Source: Moorena sp. SIO3I8 (GTDB lineage Bacteria; Cyanobacteriota; Cyanobacteriia; Cyanobacteriales; Coleofasciculaceae). Taken from it: a stretch of DNA of 54,727 bases. The position numbers and the translations under genes were made by a program. Below, piece by piece: positions 34,190 to 42,855 of the stretch (positions within the stretch are counted from its first letter, which is position 1; each line of letters begins with the position of its first letter). The DNA lies in the NCBI RefSeq assembly GCF_010692325.1, contig NZ_JAAHHW010000025.1, positions 22,348 to 77,074 on the forward strand. The letters run 5' to 3'. A model generated the notes under the pieces. The model saw only the letters and a program-made list of their open reading frames with translations. It was not told the origin of the DNA and ran no database searches.

Positions 34190-34278
34190 TTCCTAAAGCC
34201 TGAGCCCAAACCCCTAAGCACCGAATTTTTTGTCAGAATACTAGAGTTGAAATGGTTAAGTCAGTAAAGGTAGTAAGC

Positions 34279-35748
34279 ATGGACACGGTCCGCGAGTTGC
34301 ATCAACAGCTAATCAACAAAGAACGCTCAGCTGTAGAAATTACCCAAGAAGCCCTAGATAAGATTCAAGCCCTAGAGCCTCAAGTCCAAAGCTTCCTCCA
34401 CATCACCTCAGACTATGCCCTAGAACAGGCCAGTCAAGTAGATGCTAAAATCGCAGCTGGTGAAGAGCTCCCGACCTTAGCCGGTATACCCATTGGCATC
34501 AAAGACAATATGTGTACCCAAGGGATTCCGACCACCTGCGGCTCCCGGATTCTGGCCAAGTTTGTCCCACCCTACGAGTCAACAGTGACCCAAAAACTGA
34601 AAGATGCTGGGGCAGTAATGGTAGGTAAAACCAACTTGGATGAATTTGCCATGGGGAGTTCTACGGAAAACTCGGCTTTTCAACTTACTAAAAACCCTTG
34701 GAATTTATCCCATGTTCCCGGGGGCTCCTCCGGGGGCTCAGCGGCAGCCGTAGCTTCTGGGGAATGTCCCATTGCTCTCGGTTCTGATACCGGTGGTTCT
34801 ATTCGTCAACCGGCTTCTTACTGTGGAGTAGTTGGCATGAAACCGACCTATGGTTTAGTATCGCGCTATGGTTTAGTGGCATTCGCGTCGTCCTTAGATC
34901 AAATTGGACCATTTGCTCGCACTGTAGAAGATGCCGCTATTTTACTGAATGCGATCGCAGGATATGACCCCAATGACGCTACCAGCCTCAAAGTAGACAT
35001 TCCCGACTATACTCAATTCCTCAAACCAGACCTAAAATCTAATGGTAAAGTTAAGATTGGCATTATCACAGAAACCTTTGGTGAAGGCTTAGACCCAGTA
35101 GTAGAGAAAGCAGTCACTAAAGCCATTGATCAGCTCAAAGACTTAGGTGCTGAGATTCAGGAAATTTCCTGTGCCCGATTCCGGTATGGTTTGCCTTGCT
35201 ACTACATCATTGCTCCGTCAGAAGCATCAGCAAATCTAGCTCGCTACGATGGCGTTAAATATGGCTTACGGGCATCAGATGCTGACAATCTCCTTTCTAT
35301 GTACACCAAAACCCGTGCTGAAGGGTTCGGTGCAGAAGTCAAGCGCCGGATTATGCTAGGAACCTATGCCCTATCCGCTGGTTACTATGATGCCTATTAT
35401 CTCAAAGCCCAGAAAGTTCGTACTCTGATTAAACAGGATTTTGAGGCAGCCTTTGACAAGGTCGATGTGCTAGTTTGTCCCACAGCTCCCTCCACAGCGT
35501 TTAAAGCTGGGGAAAAGACAGAAGACCCTTTAAGTATGTATCTGACTGACCTGATGACTATTCCAGTTAATCTGGCTGGGTTACCAGGGATGAGTATACC
35601 CTGTGGCTTTGATGAACAGGGATTACCCATTGGGATGCAGTTGATTAGTAATGTATTGCGGGAAGACCAGCTATTCCAAGTAGGTTATGCTTATGAAAAA
35701 GCAACCGAATGGCATCTAAGTCAACCGGTTTTGAAGGATGAAGGATGA
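34279..35748 (+). CDS. gatA: Asp-tRNA(Asn)/Glu-tRNA(Gln) amidotransferase subunit A
   Basis: GatA hydrolyses glutamine and passes ammonia to GatB for amidation of mischarged Glu-tRNA(Gln). The 489-residue protein shows the amidase-signature triad: Lys75 (GIPIGIKDN), Ser150 in [11 protein letters not shown] and the nucleophile Ser174 in [11 protein letters not shown]. The start at 34279 ([11 protein letters not shown]) is chosen because AAAGG lies about 8 nt upstream and homologues begin at this point; an in-frame ATG 27 nt earlier exists. The partner subunits gatB and gatC are not in the window, as is usual in cyanobacteria where they are scattered. The hydrolase gene follows after 19 bp. Confidence 0.97.
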   Translation: MDTVRELHQQLINKERSAVEITQEALDKIQALEPQVQSFLHITSDYALEQASQVDAKIAAGEELPTLAGIPIGIKDNMCTQGIPTTCGSRILAKFVPPYESTVTQKLKDAGAVMVGKTNLDEFAMGSSTENSAFQLTKNPWNLSHVPGGSSGGSAAAVASGECPIALGSDTGGSIRQPASYCGVVGMKPTYGLVSRYGLVAFASSLDQIGPFARTVEDAAILLNAIAGYDPNDATSLKVDIPDYTQFLKPDLKSNGKVKIGIITETFGEGLDPVVEKAVTKAIDQLKDLGAEIQEISCARFRYGLPCYYIIAPSEASANLARYDGVKYGLRASDADNLLSMYTKTRAEGFGAEVKRRIMLGTYALSAGYYDAYYLKAQKVRTLIKQDFEAAFDKVDVLVCPTAPSTAFKAGEKTEDPLSMYLTDLMTIPVNLAGLPGMSIPCGFDEQGLPIGMQLISNVLREDQLFQVGYAYEKATEWHLSQPVLKDEG

Positions 35749-35767
35749 AGTATCAAGATAATTGATT

Positions 35768-36616
35768 ATGTTGATTGTTGCAGGATTTATAGCGATCGCT
35801 TACGCCTTAGTTTGTACCTCCGTGTTGCTGTTGCAACATAGGCTAATGTTTTGTCCTGCCTCAGTGATTGAAAATACACCAGCTGACTTTGGTTTGCCTT
35901 ACGAAGAGGTTTGGTTACCAATATCCAATCAGGGTAAAGTTGACAAAATTCACAGCTGGTGGATTCCCTCTGACTCACCAAAAAGTAAGGTGATGCTATA
36001 TCTGCACGGTAATGCCTCTAATATTGGGGGATATCTTGAAATAGCCCAACGGTTACATCAGGTCGGTTTATCCCTGCTGCTGATTGACTACCGAGGCTAT
36101 GGTCGCAGCGAGGGGAAATTTCCTAGGGAATCCCAAGTTTATCAAGATGCTCAAGTAGCTTGGGATTATCTAGTCCAACAACGAGGCATCAATCCCCAAG
36201 ATATTTTTGTCTATGGTCATTCCATGGGGGGAGCAATCGCGATTGATCTAGCGGTGCGTAACCCAGAAATGGCAGGCTTGATTTCGGAAGGCTCATTTAC
36301 TTCCATGCGGGATATGGCAGATTATGAGAGAAAATATGGTTTCTTGCCGATCGATCTTCTGCTTACCCAGCGGTTTGACTCAATTAGTAAAATCAAGTCA
36401 CTCCAAACACCTATATTCTTAATCCATGGCACTAGTGATGCCACAGTTCCTGCTAGTATGAGTCAAGTCTTGTTCGATGCTGCTACAGTTCCTAAACAGC
36501 TTTGGCTAGTTCCTGATGCAGGTCACAATGATTTGACAACTGTTGCTACTTCCGAATATCAGCAGAAAATTGGGGAATTTGTAACACAGGTTTATGCAGG
36601 AAAAGCTATAGCTTAG
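35768..36616 (+). CDS. Alpha/beta hydrolase, BEM46/ABHD13-like, membrane-anchored
   Basis: A 282-residue hydrolase with an N-terminal membrane segment (MLIVAGFIAIAYALVCTSVLLL). The core has the oxyanion region YLHGNASNIGG, the nucleophile elbow GHSMGG (Ser), the acid in HGTSDATVP (Asp) and the base in DAGHND (His). This is the BEM46-like family of serine hydrolases; substrate unknown. The ATG at 35768 is used rather than the TTG 6 nt upstream. It is probably cotranscribed with gatA, though a functional link is not evident. Confidence 0.9.
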   Translation: MLIVAGFIAIAYALVCTSVLLLQHRLMFCPASVIENTPADFGLPYEEVWLPISNQGKVDKIHSWWIPSDSPKSKVMLYLHGNASNIGGYLEIAQRLHQVGLSLLLIDYRGYGRSEGKFPRESQVYQDAQVAWDYLVQQRGINPQDIFVYGHSMGGAIAIDLAVRNPEMAGLISEGSFTSMRDMADYERKYGFLPIDLLLTQRFDSISKIKSLQTPIFLIHGTSDATVPASMSQVLFDAATVPKQLWLVPDAGHNDLTTVATSEYQQKIGEFVTQVYAGKAIA

Positions 36617-36662
36617 CGTTATAGTATTTAGCGCGATAGGCGATAGTATTTAAGGGTTTTTT

Positions 36663-37370
36663 CTAATCCCGCCACAAAGCAATACCCCCCAATAACCCAG
36701 CAACATTGGGCACTACTTTTACATTGGGGGGTAGCTCAAAGTTAATTTTTTTGGCTTCACCACCACCAATGTAAAGGGAATTATAATTAAACAAACGCTC
36801 CAGGGATGCGATCGCTTTTTTGAGACGGTTATTCCATTTCTTCTTACCATCTTTCTCTAAGGCCGCTCGCCCCAACTGTTCTTCGTAGGTTTCCCCTTTA
36901 CGAAAAGGATGGTGTCCCATTTCCAGATTTGGCACCAGCTTGCCATCTACAAATAAAGCAGAACCAAACCCTGTGCCTAGGGTAATCGTCAATTCCACTC
37001 CCTGGCCAGTAATTGCTCCTAATCCTTGCACATCGGCATCATTAGCTACCCGCACCGGTTTGCCTAAGCGTTGAGATAGGGTAGTAGCGAGATCAAATCC
37101 CTGCCAATCAGGATCGAGGTTTACCGCCGTATAGGTTATCCCATTGCGCACCACTCCAGGAAATCCCACCGATACCCGTTCAAAATTCCCTTGTCCGAGA
37201 GCATGGGATGCGATCGCATCAATAATAGCATCCGGCTTAGGAGGTTGGGGTGTTTCTAAGCGACTACGTTCGGTGATGGGATTACCCACTTCATCTAATA
37301 CCATCACCTTAACGCCACTGCCACCAATATCTACAGTAAGGGTATGGATTGAGCTATTGTTTTGATTCAT
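36663..37370 (-). CDS. ppgK: ROK-family polyphosphate glucokinase-like protein
   Basis: A 235-residue ROK protein. Phosphate-1 motif LTVDIGGSGVKVMVLD (about 10-25), the catalytic region VANDADVQGLGA (Asp), the glycine-rich LGTGFGSALFVDG, and the Lys-rich segment DGKKKWNNRLKKAI typical of PpgK-type enzymes that use polyphosphate to phosphorylate glucose. Length is normal for the cyanobacterial form. It lies convergent with the hydrolase gene (46-bp gap) and downstream of a GTCAACG array on its 5' side. Confidence 0.88.
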   Translation of the reverse strand: MNQNNSSIHTLTVDIGGSGVKVMVLDEVGNPITERSRLETPQPPKPDAIIDAIASHALGQGNFERVSVGFPGVVRNGITYTAVNLDPDWQGFDLATTLSQRLGKPVRVANDADVQGLGAITGQGVELTITLGTGFGSALFVDGKLVPNLEMGHHPFRKGETYEEQLGRAALEKDGKKKWNNRLKKAIASLERLFNYNSLYIGGGEAKKINFELPPNVKVVPNVAGLLGGIALWRD

Positions 37371-37387
37371 CAGGTATTTTACGGTTC

Positions 37388-37490
37388 ATGGTTCACTGTC
37401 AACGGTCAACGGTCAACGGTCAACAGTCAACAGTCAATGGTCAACAGTCAACAGTCAACAGTCAACGGTCAACGGTCAACAGCCAACAAC
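37388..37490. repeat. Heptamer array (GGTCAAC/AGTCAAC)
   Basis: About fourteen 7-bp units filling almost the whole gap between ppgK and the S1 gene. Confidence 0.95.
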
Positions 37491-37517
37491 AAACATTATC
37501 GATTAAAAAGACCTAAC

Positions 37518-38423
37518 TTATGCTTGTAATAGTTTTTGCCTAGCACGTTCAGCACGAGCTGGAGCACTAGCCATTACCTCTGCCATCTTTTCGAGCATTT
37601 CTCCTGGGTAATTTTCTAAAACCCTGGTAGACATAGAAATACGACCTTTGCCTTCATCCAAGTTAATAATCATTACCTGGATCACTTGACCGATTTCAAA
37701 CACCTTGGAGAGGTCTTCAACGAAATTTTGGCTTACTTGCTTAATGTGTAGCAAGCCATTGGTTTGATTAAAGTCCACAAACACACCAAAGGGCTTGATC
37801 GCAGCTACTTTACCTTCCACTAATTGTCCCACTTCTAGCTCAGAGAAAGTAGCAGCACGCACAGCTTCCCGCTGAGAAAGCACTAGCTTATTGCGATCGC
37901 GGTCAGCTTCTAGGAAAGTGACTGTTAGTTTCTGACCAATCAAGGAATCTAGATGGTCGTGCTGACTCAAGTGCGATCGCGGAATAAATCCCCGCAATCC
38001 GCGCACATCCACGGTGACACCACCTTTATTCACTCCAGAAACCCGGACATCTAATGATTTTCCATTCTCTTGGAGTTCCATTAAATCATCCCAAACCTGC
38101 TTAATCTCCAGCTGACGCCGGGAAAGGGTAACTTGACCATCGGCATTCTGCTCCCGAATAATCAGGAAATCCATTTCCTCATTCAAGGGCAGTACTTCCG
38201 ACCAATCGAGATCCAATTCTAAGGAAACTTCACTAATTGGTAGATAAGCCAGGGACTTACCACCGATGTCTACATAAGCACCATCGGTTTCGTAGTTATG
38301 TACTCTGCCACGAACCACCTGTCCCTGTTTAAACTCATAGTCGTATTCTTCTAGGGCTTGAGCAAAATCATCCATAGAAAAGGATGAATTGCTGGTGGTC
38401 GAAGAGGTTGATTTTGAATTCAT
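37518..38423 (-). CDS. rpsA: 30S ribosomal protein S1 (three S1 domains)
   Basis: A 301-residue protein with three consecutive S1 RNA-binding domains, starting at about 33 (GQVVRGRVHNYETDGAYVDIGGKSLAYLPISE), 120 (GKSLDVRVSGVNKGGVTVDVRGLRGFIPRSHLS) and 200 (GQLVEGKVAAIKPFGVFVDFNQTNGLLHIKQVS). Cyanobacteria encode short S1 proteins (Rps1A of about 330 and Rps1B of about 305 residues) instead of the six-domain form; the length and Ser/Thr-rich N-terminus here favour the Rps1B-like type. It binds mRNA at the 30S subunit. No obvious Shine-Dalgarno is seen, as expected for S1 genes in this group. Confidence 0.92.
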   Translation of the reverse strand: MNSKSTSSTTSNSSFSMDDFAQALEEYDYEFKQGQVVRGRVHNYETDGAYVDIGGKSLAYLPISEVSLELDLDWSEVLPLNEEMDFLIIREQNADGQVTLSRRQLEIKQVWDDLMELQENGKSLDVRVSGVNKGGVTVDVRGLRGFIPRSHLSQHDHLDSLIGQKLTVTFLEADRDRNKLVLSQREAVRAATFSELEVGQLVEGKVAAIKPFGVFVDFNQTNGLLHIKQVSQNFVEDLSKVFEIGQVIQVMIINLDEGKGRISMSTRVLENYPGEMLEKMAEVMASAPARAERARQKLLQA

Positions 38424-38500
38424 GATGATTAACGGTTTAAAATCAGTGATGATTTCTGATATGGGATCAGCTGCTTAAAAAGTTGGGAGCCGGTGACAGT

Positions 38501-39244
38501 TTAGTCAAGTTTTTCCCTAAAGAGCTGCAAAACGTTTTGCCAAGCATCAGTAGCTGCTTTTTCATTGTAGCTAGCCCGTTGGTCACAGAAAAATCCGTGG
38601 TCTGCTCCATCGTAACGAAAGACACGATAATTAATTTTATTTTTCTCAAGAGCAGCTTCAATCTGATCAACCTCTTCTGCTGGAATGCTAGCATCTTCCA
38701 TGCCAAAGAAACCATAGAGTGTACCGTTAATCTCTGGTGTGCGAGTAATCGTTGGTTCACCACCGCCAGGAGTCATAGTAGTAATCCCAGCGCCATAGAA
38801 CGAAGCAGTAGCTTTAATATCGGGTAAGGTAGCAGCCAGATAGGCAACATGACCGCCGAAACAAAAGCCAATAGAGCCGATGGAGTTATCTTGCACAGGG
38901 GTTTGACTCCTCAGGTAATCGATGGCCCCGAGTATGTCTCCCAGCAGTTCAGCTGCTCTGGTTTGTGCCTTGTATTCCTTGCCAATCTTAATGTCTTCAG
39001 TGGTGTAACCTGTCTCAAAGCCTGGGGCTTGGCGTTGATAGAGTGCGGGAGCGATCGCAACATAGCCTTCTTTGGCAAATCGTTCTGTGATATCCCGGAT
39101 ATGGCCATTCACCCCAAAAATTTCTTGCAGCACCACAATTCCAGGAAGAGGTCTTTCTGCCACCGGCATTGCCAGGTAAGCTGCTATGTCTAGATCACCA
39201 TTGACCACCTTGACGGTAATGGTACGAATTTCGCTATGTGTCAT
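38501..39244 (-). CDS. Dienelactone hydrolase family protein
   Basis: A 247-residue alpha/beta hydrolase of the dienelactone hydrolase type. The nucleophile is Cys in GFCFGGH (about 126-132), the acid lies in FFGMEDASIP and the base is His in DGADHGFF; the LQEIFGV segment holds the Glu that typically interacts with the Cys. Natural substrate in cyanobacteria is unknown. A solitary gene about 77 bp upstream of the S1 gene on the same strand, so cotranscription is possible. Confidence 0.92.
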   Translation of the reverse strand: MTHSEIRTITVKVVNGDLDIAAYLAMPVAERPLPGIVVLQEIFGVNGHIRDITERFAKEGYVAIAPALYQRQAPGFETGYTTEDIKIGKEYKAQTRAAELLGDILGAIDYLRSQTPVQDNSIGSIGFCFGGHVAYLAATLPDIKATASFYGAGITTMTPGGGEPTITRTPEINGTLYGFFGMEDASIPAEEVDQIEAALEKNKINYRVFRYDGADHGFFCDQRASYNEKAATDAWQNVLQLFREKLD

Positions 39245-39911
39245 AATCGATTTGGAAGGATGTGAAGCTCTTGCTTGGCAGTTATAGATGCTAAGCTAAA
39301 GGTTTTCTTGGCTTTCTGAATTCAGCGCCAATTCTACAGCAGTAGCTTAACTCTAAATTATACCTGTATTTAATAAATAAATAATAAGTTAATTAACTAG
39401 TTTACTTAATTGGATAGTTCAGTATAGTCCAGAGTATAAATTAAAAATCTATTAATTTTTATTGATTTTTATTGATTTTTATTGACTTAGTTATTTGGGA
39501 GCTAACTTAGTTATAATTAGCTAATTTTTAAACGATAAGCTATTAGGGATCAGCGATAAGCTATTAGGGATCAGCTATCAGCCTAGGCTCTACAGATGGT
39601 GCTACTTGAGATGGTATCAGCGTGTCGCGTATCAGCTAATGCGCTACTTGAGATGCTACTTGAGGTGCTATCAGGTGACGGCTGAATCATTACTACCGAG
39701 ACTTTGAATTCGATAAAATCTCGAACTATTAAATTATCCCAAATCTTATTTTAAGCTGACCGCTGAACGCGCACGCGTGAGCTTTTAGCTCACGGCTGAT
39801 AGCTGAATGCTTACATTATAGCTGAAGTGGATAGCAAAATTTGAACGAAAAGTTTAAAATATAAAATTTACCATATAATAGTGATAAACAGGGGATTTTG
39901 GAGACTCTGTA
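39245..39911. other. Divergent intergenic region with dispersed repeats
   Basis: Next to the dienelactone hydrolase gene it is AT-rich with a TTTTTATTGA triplet (about 39455-39485). The centre holds two GATAAGCTATTAGGGATCAGC units and GCTACTTGAGATGGT/GCTACTTGAGGTGCT segments also found at about 48115. No gene seen. Confidence 0.7.
39874..39902 (+). promoter_or_regulatory. Possible -10 element and ribosome-binding site of plmA-like gene
   Basis: TATAAT at 39874-39879 and GGAG at 39899-39902, 9 nt before the ATG. No good -35 is seen, so the -10 call is tentative. Confidence 0.4.
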
Positions 39912-40898
39912 ATGGTTCAGTATCATATTCAACAAGATAGTGAAATACCTGCCTCGAAGCAGCTATTTGACCAAATTCAGTTTGCGATCGCATCCCGACA
40001 ATATTCCCCAGGTCATAAACTGCCCAGTACCCGTCAGCTAGCGATGGAGACGGGTTTGCACCGCAATACCATCAGCAAGGTATATCGGCAGTTAGAAGAA
40101 ACAGGACTAGTAGAGTCCCATGCTGGGTCAGGCATTTATGTTAAGGCACAGGGTCATGAAGGGGGTAATCGACGTCAGGTTGGCATTCTTAACCAGTTTT
40201 CCCCCGAAGCTTACAAGGTTGTTCAAGATAGCCTCAATCAACTTCTCGGACAAGGTTGCTCCCTTAACCAAGCTAGGGAACTATTTTTGTCGGAGATTGA
40301 CTGGCGGTTACGGTGTAGCGCTAGGGTACTGGTGACAGTAGAGTCACGAGACATTGGTGCTGGAGAATTGATGGTGCAGGAGTTAGAACAATCCTTGGGA
40401 ATCCCGGTGCAGTTGGTGCCAATGGAAGAACTCTCGGAAGCTTTGGATCAAACTCACTCGGCGACAGTAGTTACTAGTCGCTATTTTATCGGTAAAGCAG
40501 AAGGGATTGTTGCCCCTAAATCTGTCCGTGTCATCCCTGTTGATATTTATGACTATGAGCCAGAAATTAAGCTAATTAAGAATCTCTCCAAAGGTAGCCG
40601 TTTAGGAGTGGTTAGCATCAGTTCTGGGATTTTAAAAATAGTAGAAATTATTATCCATAGTCTACGGGGAGATGAGTTGTTAGTGATGACGGCTCAAATC
40701 AAGGACAACTACAAACTAAAAGCTCTGGTTCGTAGTTCCCAGATAATTATTAGCGATCAAGCAAGTTATCAAACTGTTAAAGAGGCCATCTTAGCCGCTC
40801 GTGAAGATATTATTCGACCACCCAAGCTGATCCGTTGTGAAAACTATATTGGTAGCAAGTCGATTAATCTGCTCAAACGGGAACTGGGTTTGGGTTAA
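39912..40898 (+). CDS. plmA: GntR-family transcriptional regulator, PlmA-like
   Basis: A 328-residue regulator. The N-terminal GntR winged helix spans about 12-78 (ASKQLFDQIQFAIASRQYSPGHKLPSTRQLAMETGLHRNTISKVYRQLEETGLVESHAGSGIYV). The C-terminal 240 residues form an effector or dimerisation domain unlike the common FadR/HutC types. The length and both domains fit PlmA, the cyanobacterial GntR regulator first described for plasmid maintenance in Anabaena and later shown to bind the PII-PipX complex. The assignment is by recognition of overall architecture; direct proof would need an alignment. Confidence 0.75.
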   Translation: MVQYHIQQDSEIPASKQLFDQIQFAIASRQYSPGHKLPSTRQLAMETGLHRNTISKVYRQLEETGLVESHAGSGIYVKAQGHEGGNRRQVGILNQFSPEAYKVVQDSLNQLLGQGCSLNQARELFLSEIDWRLRCSARVLVTVESRDIGAGELMVQELEQSLGIPVQLVPMEELSEALDQTHSATVVTSRYFIGKAEGIVAPKSVRVIPVDIYDYEPEIKLIKNLSKGSRLGVVSISSGILKIVEIIIHSLRGDELLVMTAQIKDNYKLKALVRSSQIIISDQASYQTVKEAILAAREDIIRPPKLIRCENYIGSKSINLLKRELGLG

Positions 40899-41556
40899 TT
40901 GAACGCTTTGATGGAATTAAAACTATGGAATATCATGGATTAAACTGCTAAAAATCAATATCAAAATCAAAATATCTTGTCCAGTAAACCTTTTTATAAA
41001 ATTCACTCCATCAGCTCAATTCCCTAGTTTAAATTAACTCCTTTAACTTAACTAAAGCAATTAATTATTCGTAAAATCACTGGACTTTTTAAAAACTAGC
41101 TCCAAATCTCGTCCCTTCTGCCTTCTACCTTCTGCCGTAAGCATTTAGCCGTCAGCTATCAGCTAGCTATCAGCTAATGCGCTACGGATACGCTACGCGA
41201 GCAGCTATGGAATAAGCGATGCAGAGGTGCGACCCGTTGAGGGCACCTCAAGTACCGTGAGCTAAAAGCTCACGGCTGACCGCTGATAGCTGAATACTTA
41301 CGCTTAAGTTCGGTACCTAAGGCTATCATACTAATCCGTGGCATTTAAGTATATCATATCTAGGTGAGGTCTGACAGCAATATCAAAAACCTAGCTGGAT
41401 TAGTGTGAAAACTTTTTATATAAAGTAAAATTTCTCTAGGGTTGACAGTTCTTTGGTTGGATCACAAGCAACCGAAATTCACTGCCAACAAGAAGATCAG
41501 CAAACATCAACGCCCCGACCTGATCAGTCCAGCAAGGGTATCCCTAGGTACATCAT
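40899..41556. other. Intergenic region before pilT with dispersed repeats
   Basis: An AT-rich left half, then TTCTGCC/TTCTACC heptamers (about 41116-41140), CAGCTAT units, the GCGATGCAGAGGTGCGACCC element (about 41216) and a GTGAGCTAAAAGCTCAC hairpin (about 41258-41275). The last 200 bp before pilT are unique sequence. Confidence 0.7.
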
Positions 41557-42768
41557 ATGAAGAACACGAATTCTGGTGTAGGAGTGCAAATTGATCAAGA
41601 GCCTCAAACTTTACCATCACCACTTAAACCAGTAGTAGAACTTAACTCGAACCTTAGCCATCCCCCTTCTATCGAGCAAATCGTCGCAGAGGCTCATGGT
41701 CACAAAGCTTCTGACATTCATATTCGAGTGGGACAGGTCCCCAGATTTAGGATTCGGGGCAAGATGTATGTGGCTAAACGTCATACCAAGGTCACAGTGG
41801 AAGTCTTTGAGGCATACCTCAATGAGATTCTCACTCCGGCTCAGAGGAAGCAGTTTGCTGAAGCCAAAGAACTGGATACTGCTATTTTTTACCCTGGCTT
41901 AGTGCGCTGTCGGGTGAATTGTTTTGACTCCCTAAACGGCGGAGCCATTGTGCTGCGATTAATCAGCCTTGATGTTCCTTCAATCGATGATTTAACTCTA
42001 CCGCAAGTTTTAAAAAAAATAGTTAGCAAGGGTCAGGGAATTATTTTAGTTACCGGTCCGACAGGATCAGGTAAATCAACGACTCTTGCGGCGATGATTC
42101 GCCATCTCAATGAAACAGAGTACAAACATATTGTTACCATTGAAGACCCGGTTGAATATGTCCACCGCTCCCGAAAGTGCCTGATTAGTCAGCGAGAAGT
42201 GGGATTACACACCCATGAGTTTCACCACGCTCTGCGGTCTGTGTTACGGGAGGATCCCGATATAATTCTAATTGGGGAAATGCGCGATCGCATCACAGTT
42301 GATACTGCCCTGCAAGCTGCCCAAACCGGTCATCTGGTCTTGGGTACTCTACACACTCGCAATGCCATCAGCAGTATTAACCGTCTGTTGAATCTCTACA
42401 ATCCTGATGAACAGTCAGCGATCCGCATCCAGATTGCTGAGTCCCTGTTGGCAGTTATTGCCCAACTCTTAGTACCAACCATCGATAAGGGTCGGATTGC
42501 GGTTCATGACATTTTAATCAATACCCCAACTGTACAGGATTACCTGCTTAAGGGAGAAGATGGGGATGTGTTCCGACTGATGGAAACTGAAACCATTGAA
42601 GGAATGCAAGTTATGAATCAGGCTCTCTACAACTACCTAATTGATGAAAAAATCACACCCACCGAAGCCCTTAAAGTGTCTCCTGATCCCCAGGCTTTGA
42701 TACGCCAGATGCGCACTGGTGGTATAGATGCTTCCGCCTCGGCTCGTGATTGGATGAATGAAGGTTAG
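41557..42768 (+). CDS. pilT: Type IV pilus retraction ATPase PilT-like
   Basis: A 403-residue secretion ATPase of the GspE/PilT superfamily. It has an N-terminal PAS-like domain (ASDIHIRVGQVPRFRIRGKM), Walker A GPTGSGKST (167-175), the Asp box TIEDPVEYVH, Walker B IILIGEMRD and the His box GHLVLGTLHT. It powers pilus retraction in the cytoplasm at the base of the type IV pilus. The N-terminal 40 residues are longer than in typical PilT and the C-terminus is divergent from canonical AIRNLIRE, so it may be a second paralogue (PilT2 type). No pilB or pilC adjoins it. Confidence 0.9.
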   Translation: MKNTNSGVGVQIDQEPQTLPSPLKPVVELNSNLSHPPSIEQIVAEAHGHKASDIHIRVGQVPRFRIRGKMYVAKRHTKVTVEVFEAYLNEILTPAQRKQFAEAKELDTAIFYPGLVRCRVNCFDSLNGGAIVLRLISLDVPSIDDLTLPQVLKKIVSKGQGIILVTGPTGSGKSTTLAAMIRHLNETEYKHIVTIEDPVEYVHRSRKCLISQREVGLHTHEFHHALRSVLREDPDIILIGEMRDRITVDTALQAAQTGHLVLGTLHTRNAISSINRLLNLYNPDEQSAIRIQIAESLLAVIAQLLVPTIDKGRIAVHDILINTPTVQDYLLKGEDGDVFRLMETETIEGMQVMNQALYNYLIDEKITPTEALKVSPDPQALIRQMRTGGIDASASARDWMNEG

Positions 42769-42780
42769 GAGGTTGTCTGT

Positions 42781-42855
42781 CAGAATTTAGAATTAAGAAT
42801 GCATTCTCAATTCCCAATTCTAAATTCTAAATTCTAAATTCTACATTCTCAATTC
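42781..42855. repeat. AATTCTA heptamer stretch with inverted arms
   Basis: GAATTAAGAATGCATTCTCAATTC forms an imperfect hairpin, followed by four AAATTCT units. It fills the gap between the convergent pilT and typA genes and may act as a bidirectional end structure, though no U-tract is obvious. Confidence 0.7.

Larger units (their letters stand above)
33682..34278. other. Repeat-filled gap upstream of gatA
   Basis: Two AATTAAG arrays (33681-33729, 33840-33892), a self-complementary AT stretch (AATTATAAATTATAATTTATAATT region, 33821-33844), two GGTGCGTTA...GCGGGC dispersed segments (33739-33820, 34060-34135), one TTCGCGAAGCGG palindromic element (33978-34010), the third TTGRVF relic, and a CTCCCGA array (34140-34189). 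Confidence 0.75.
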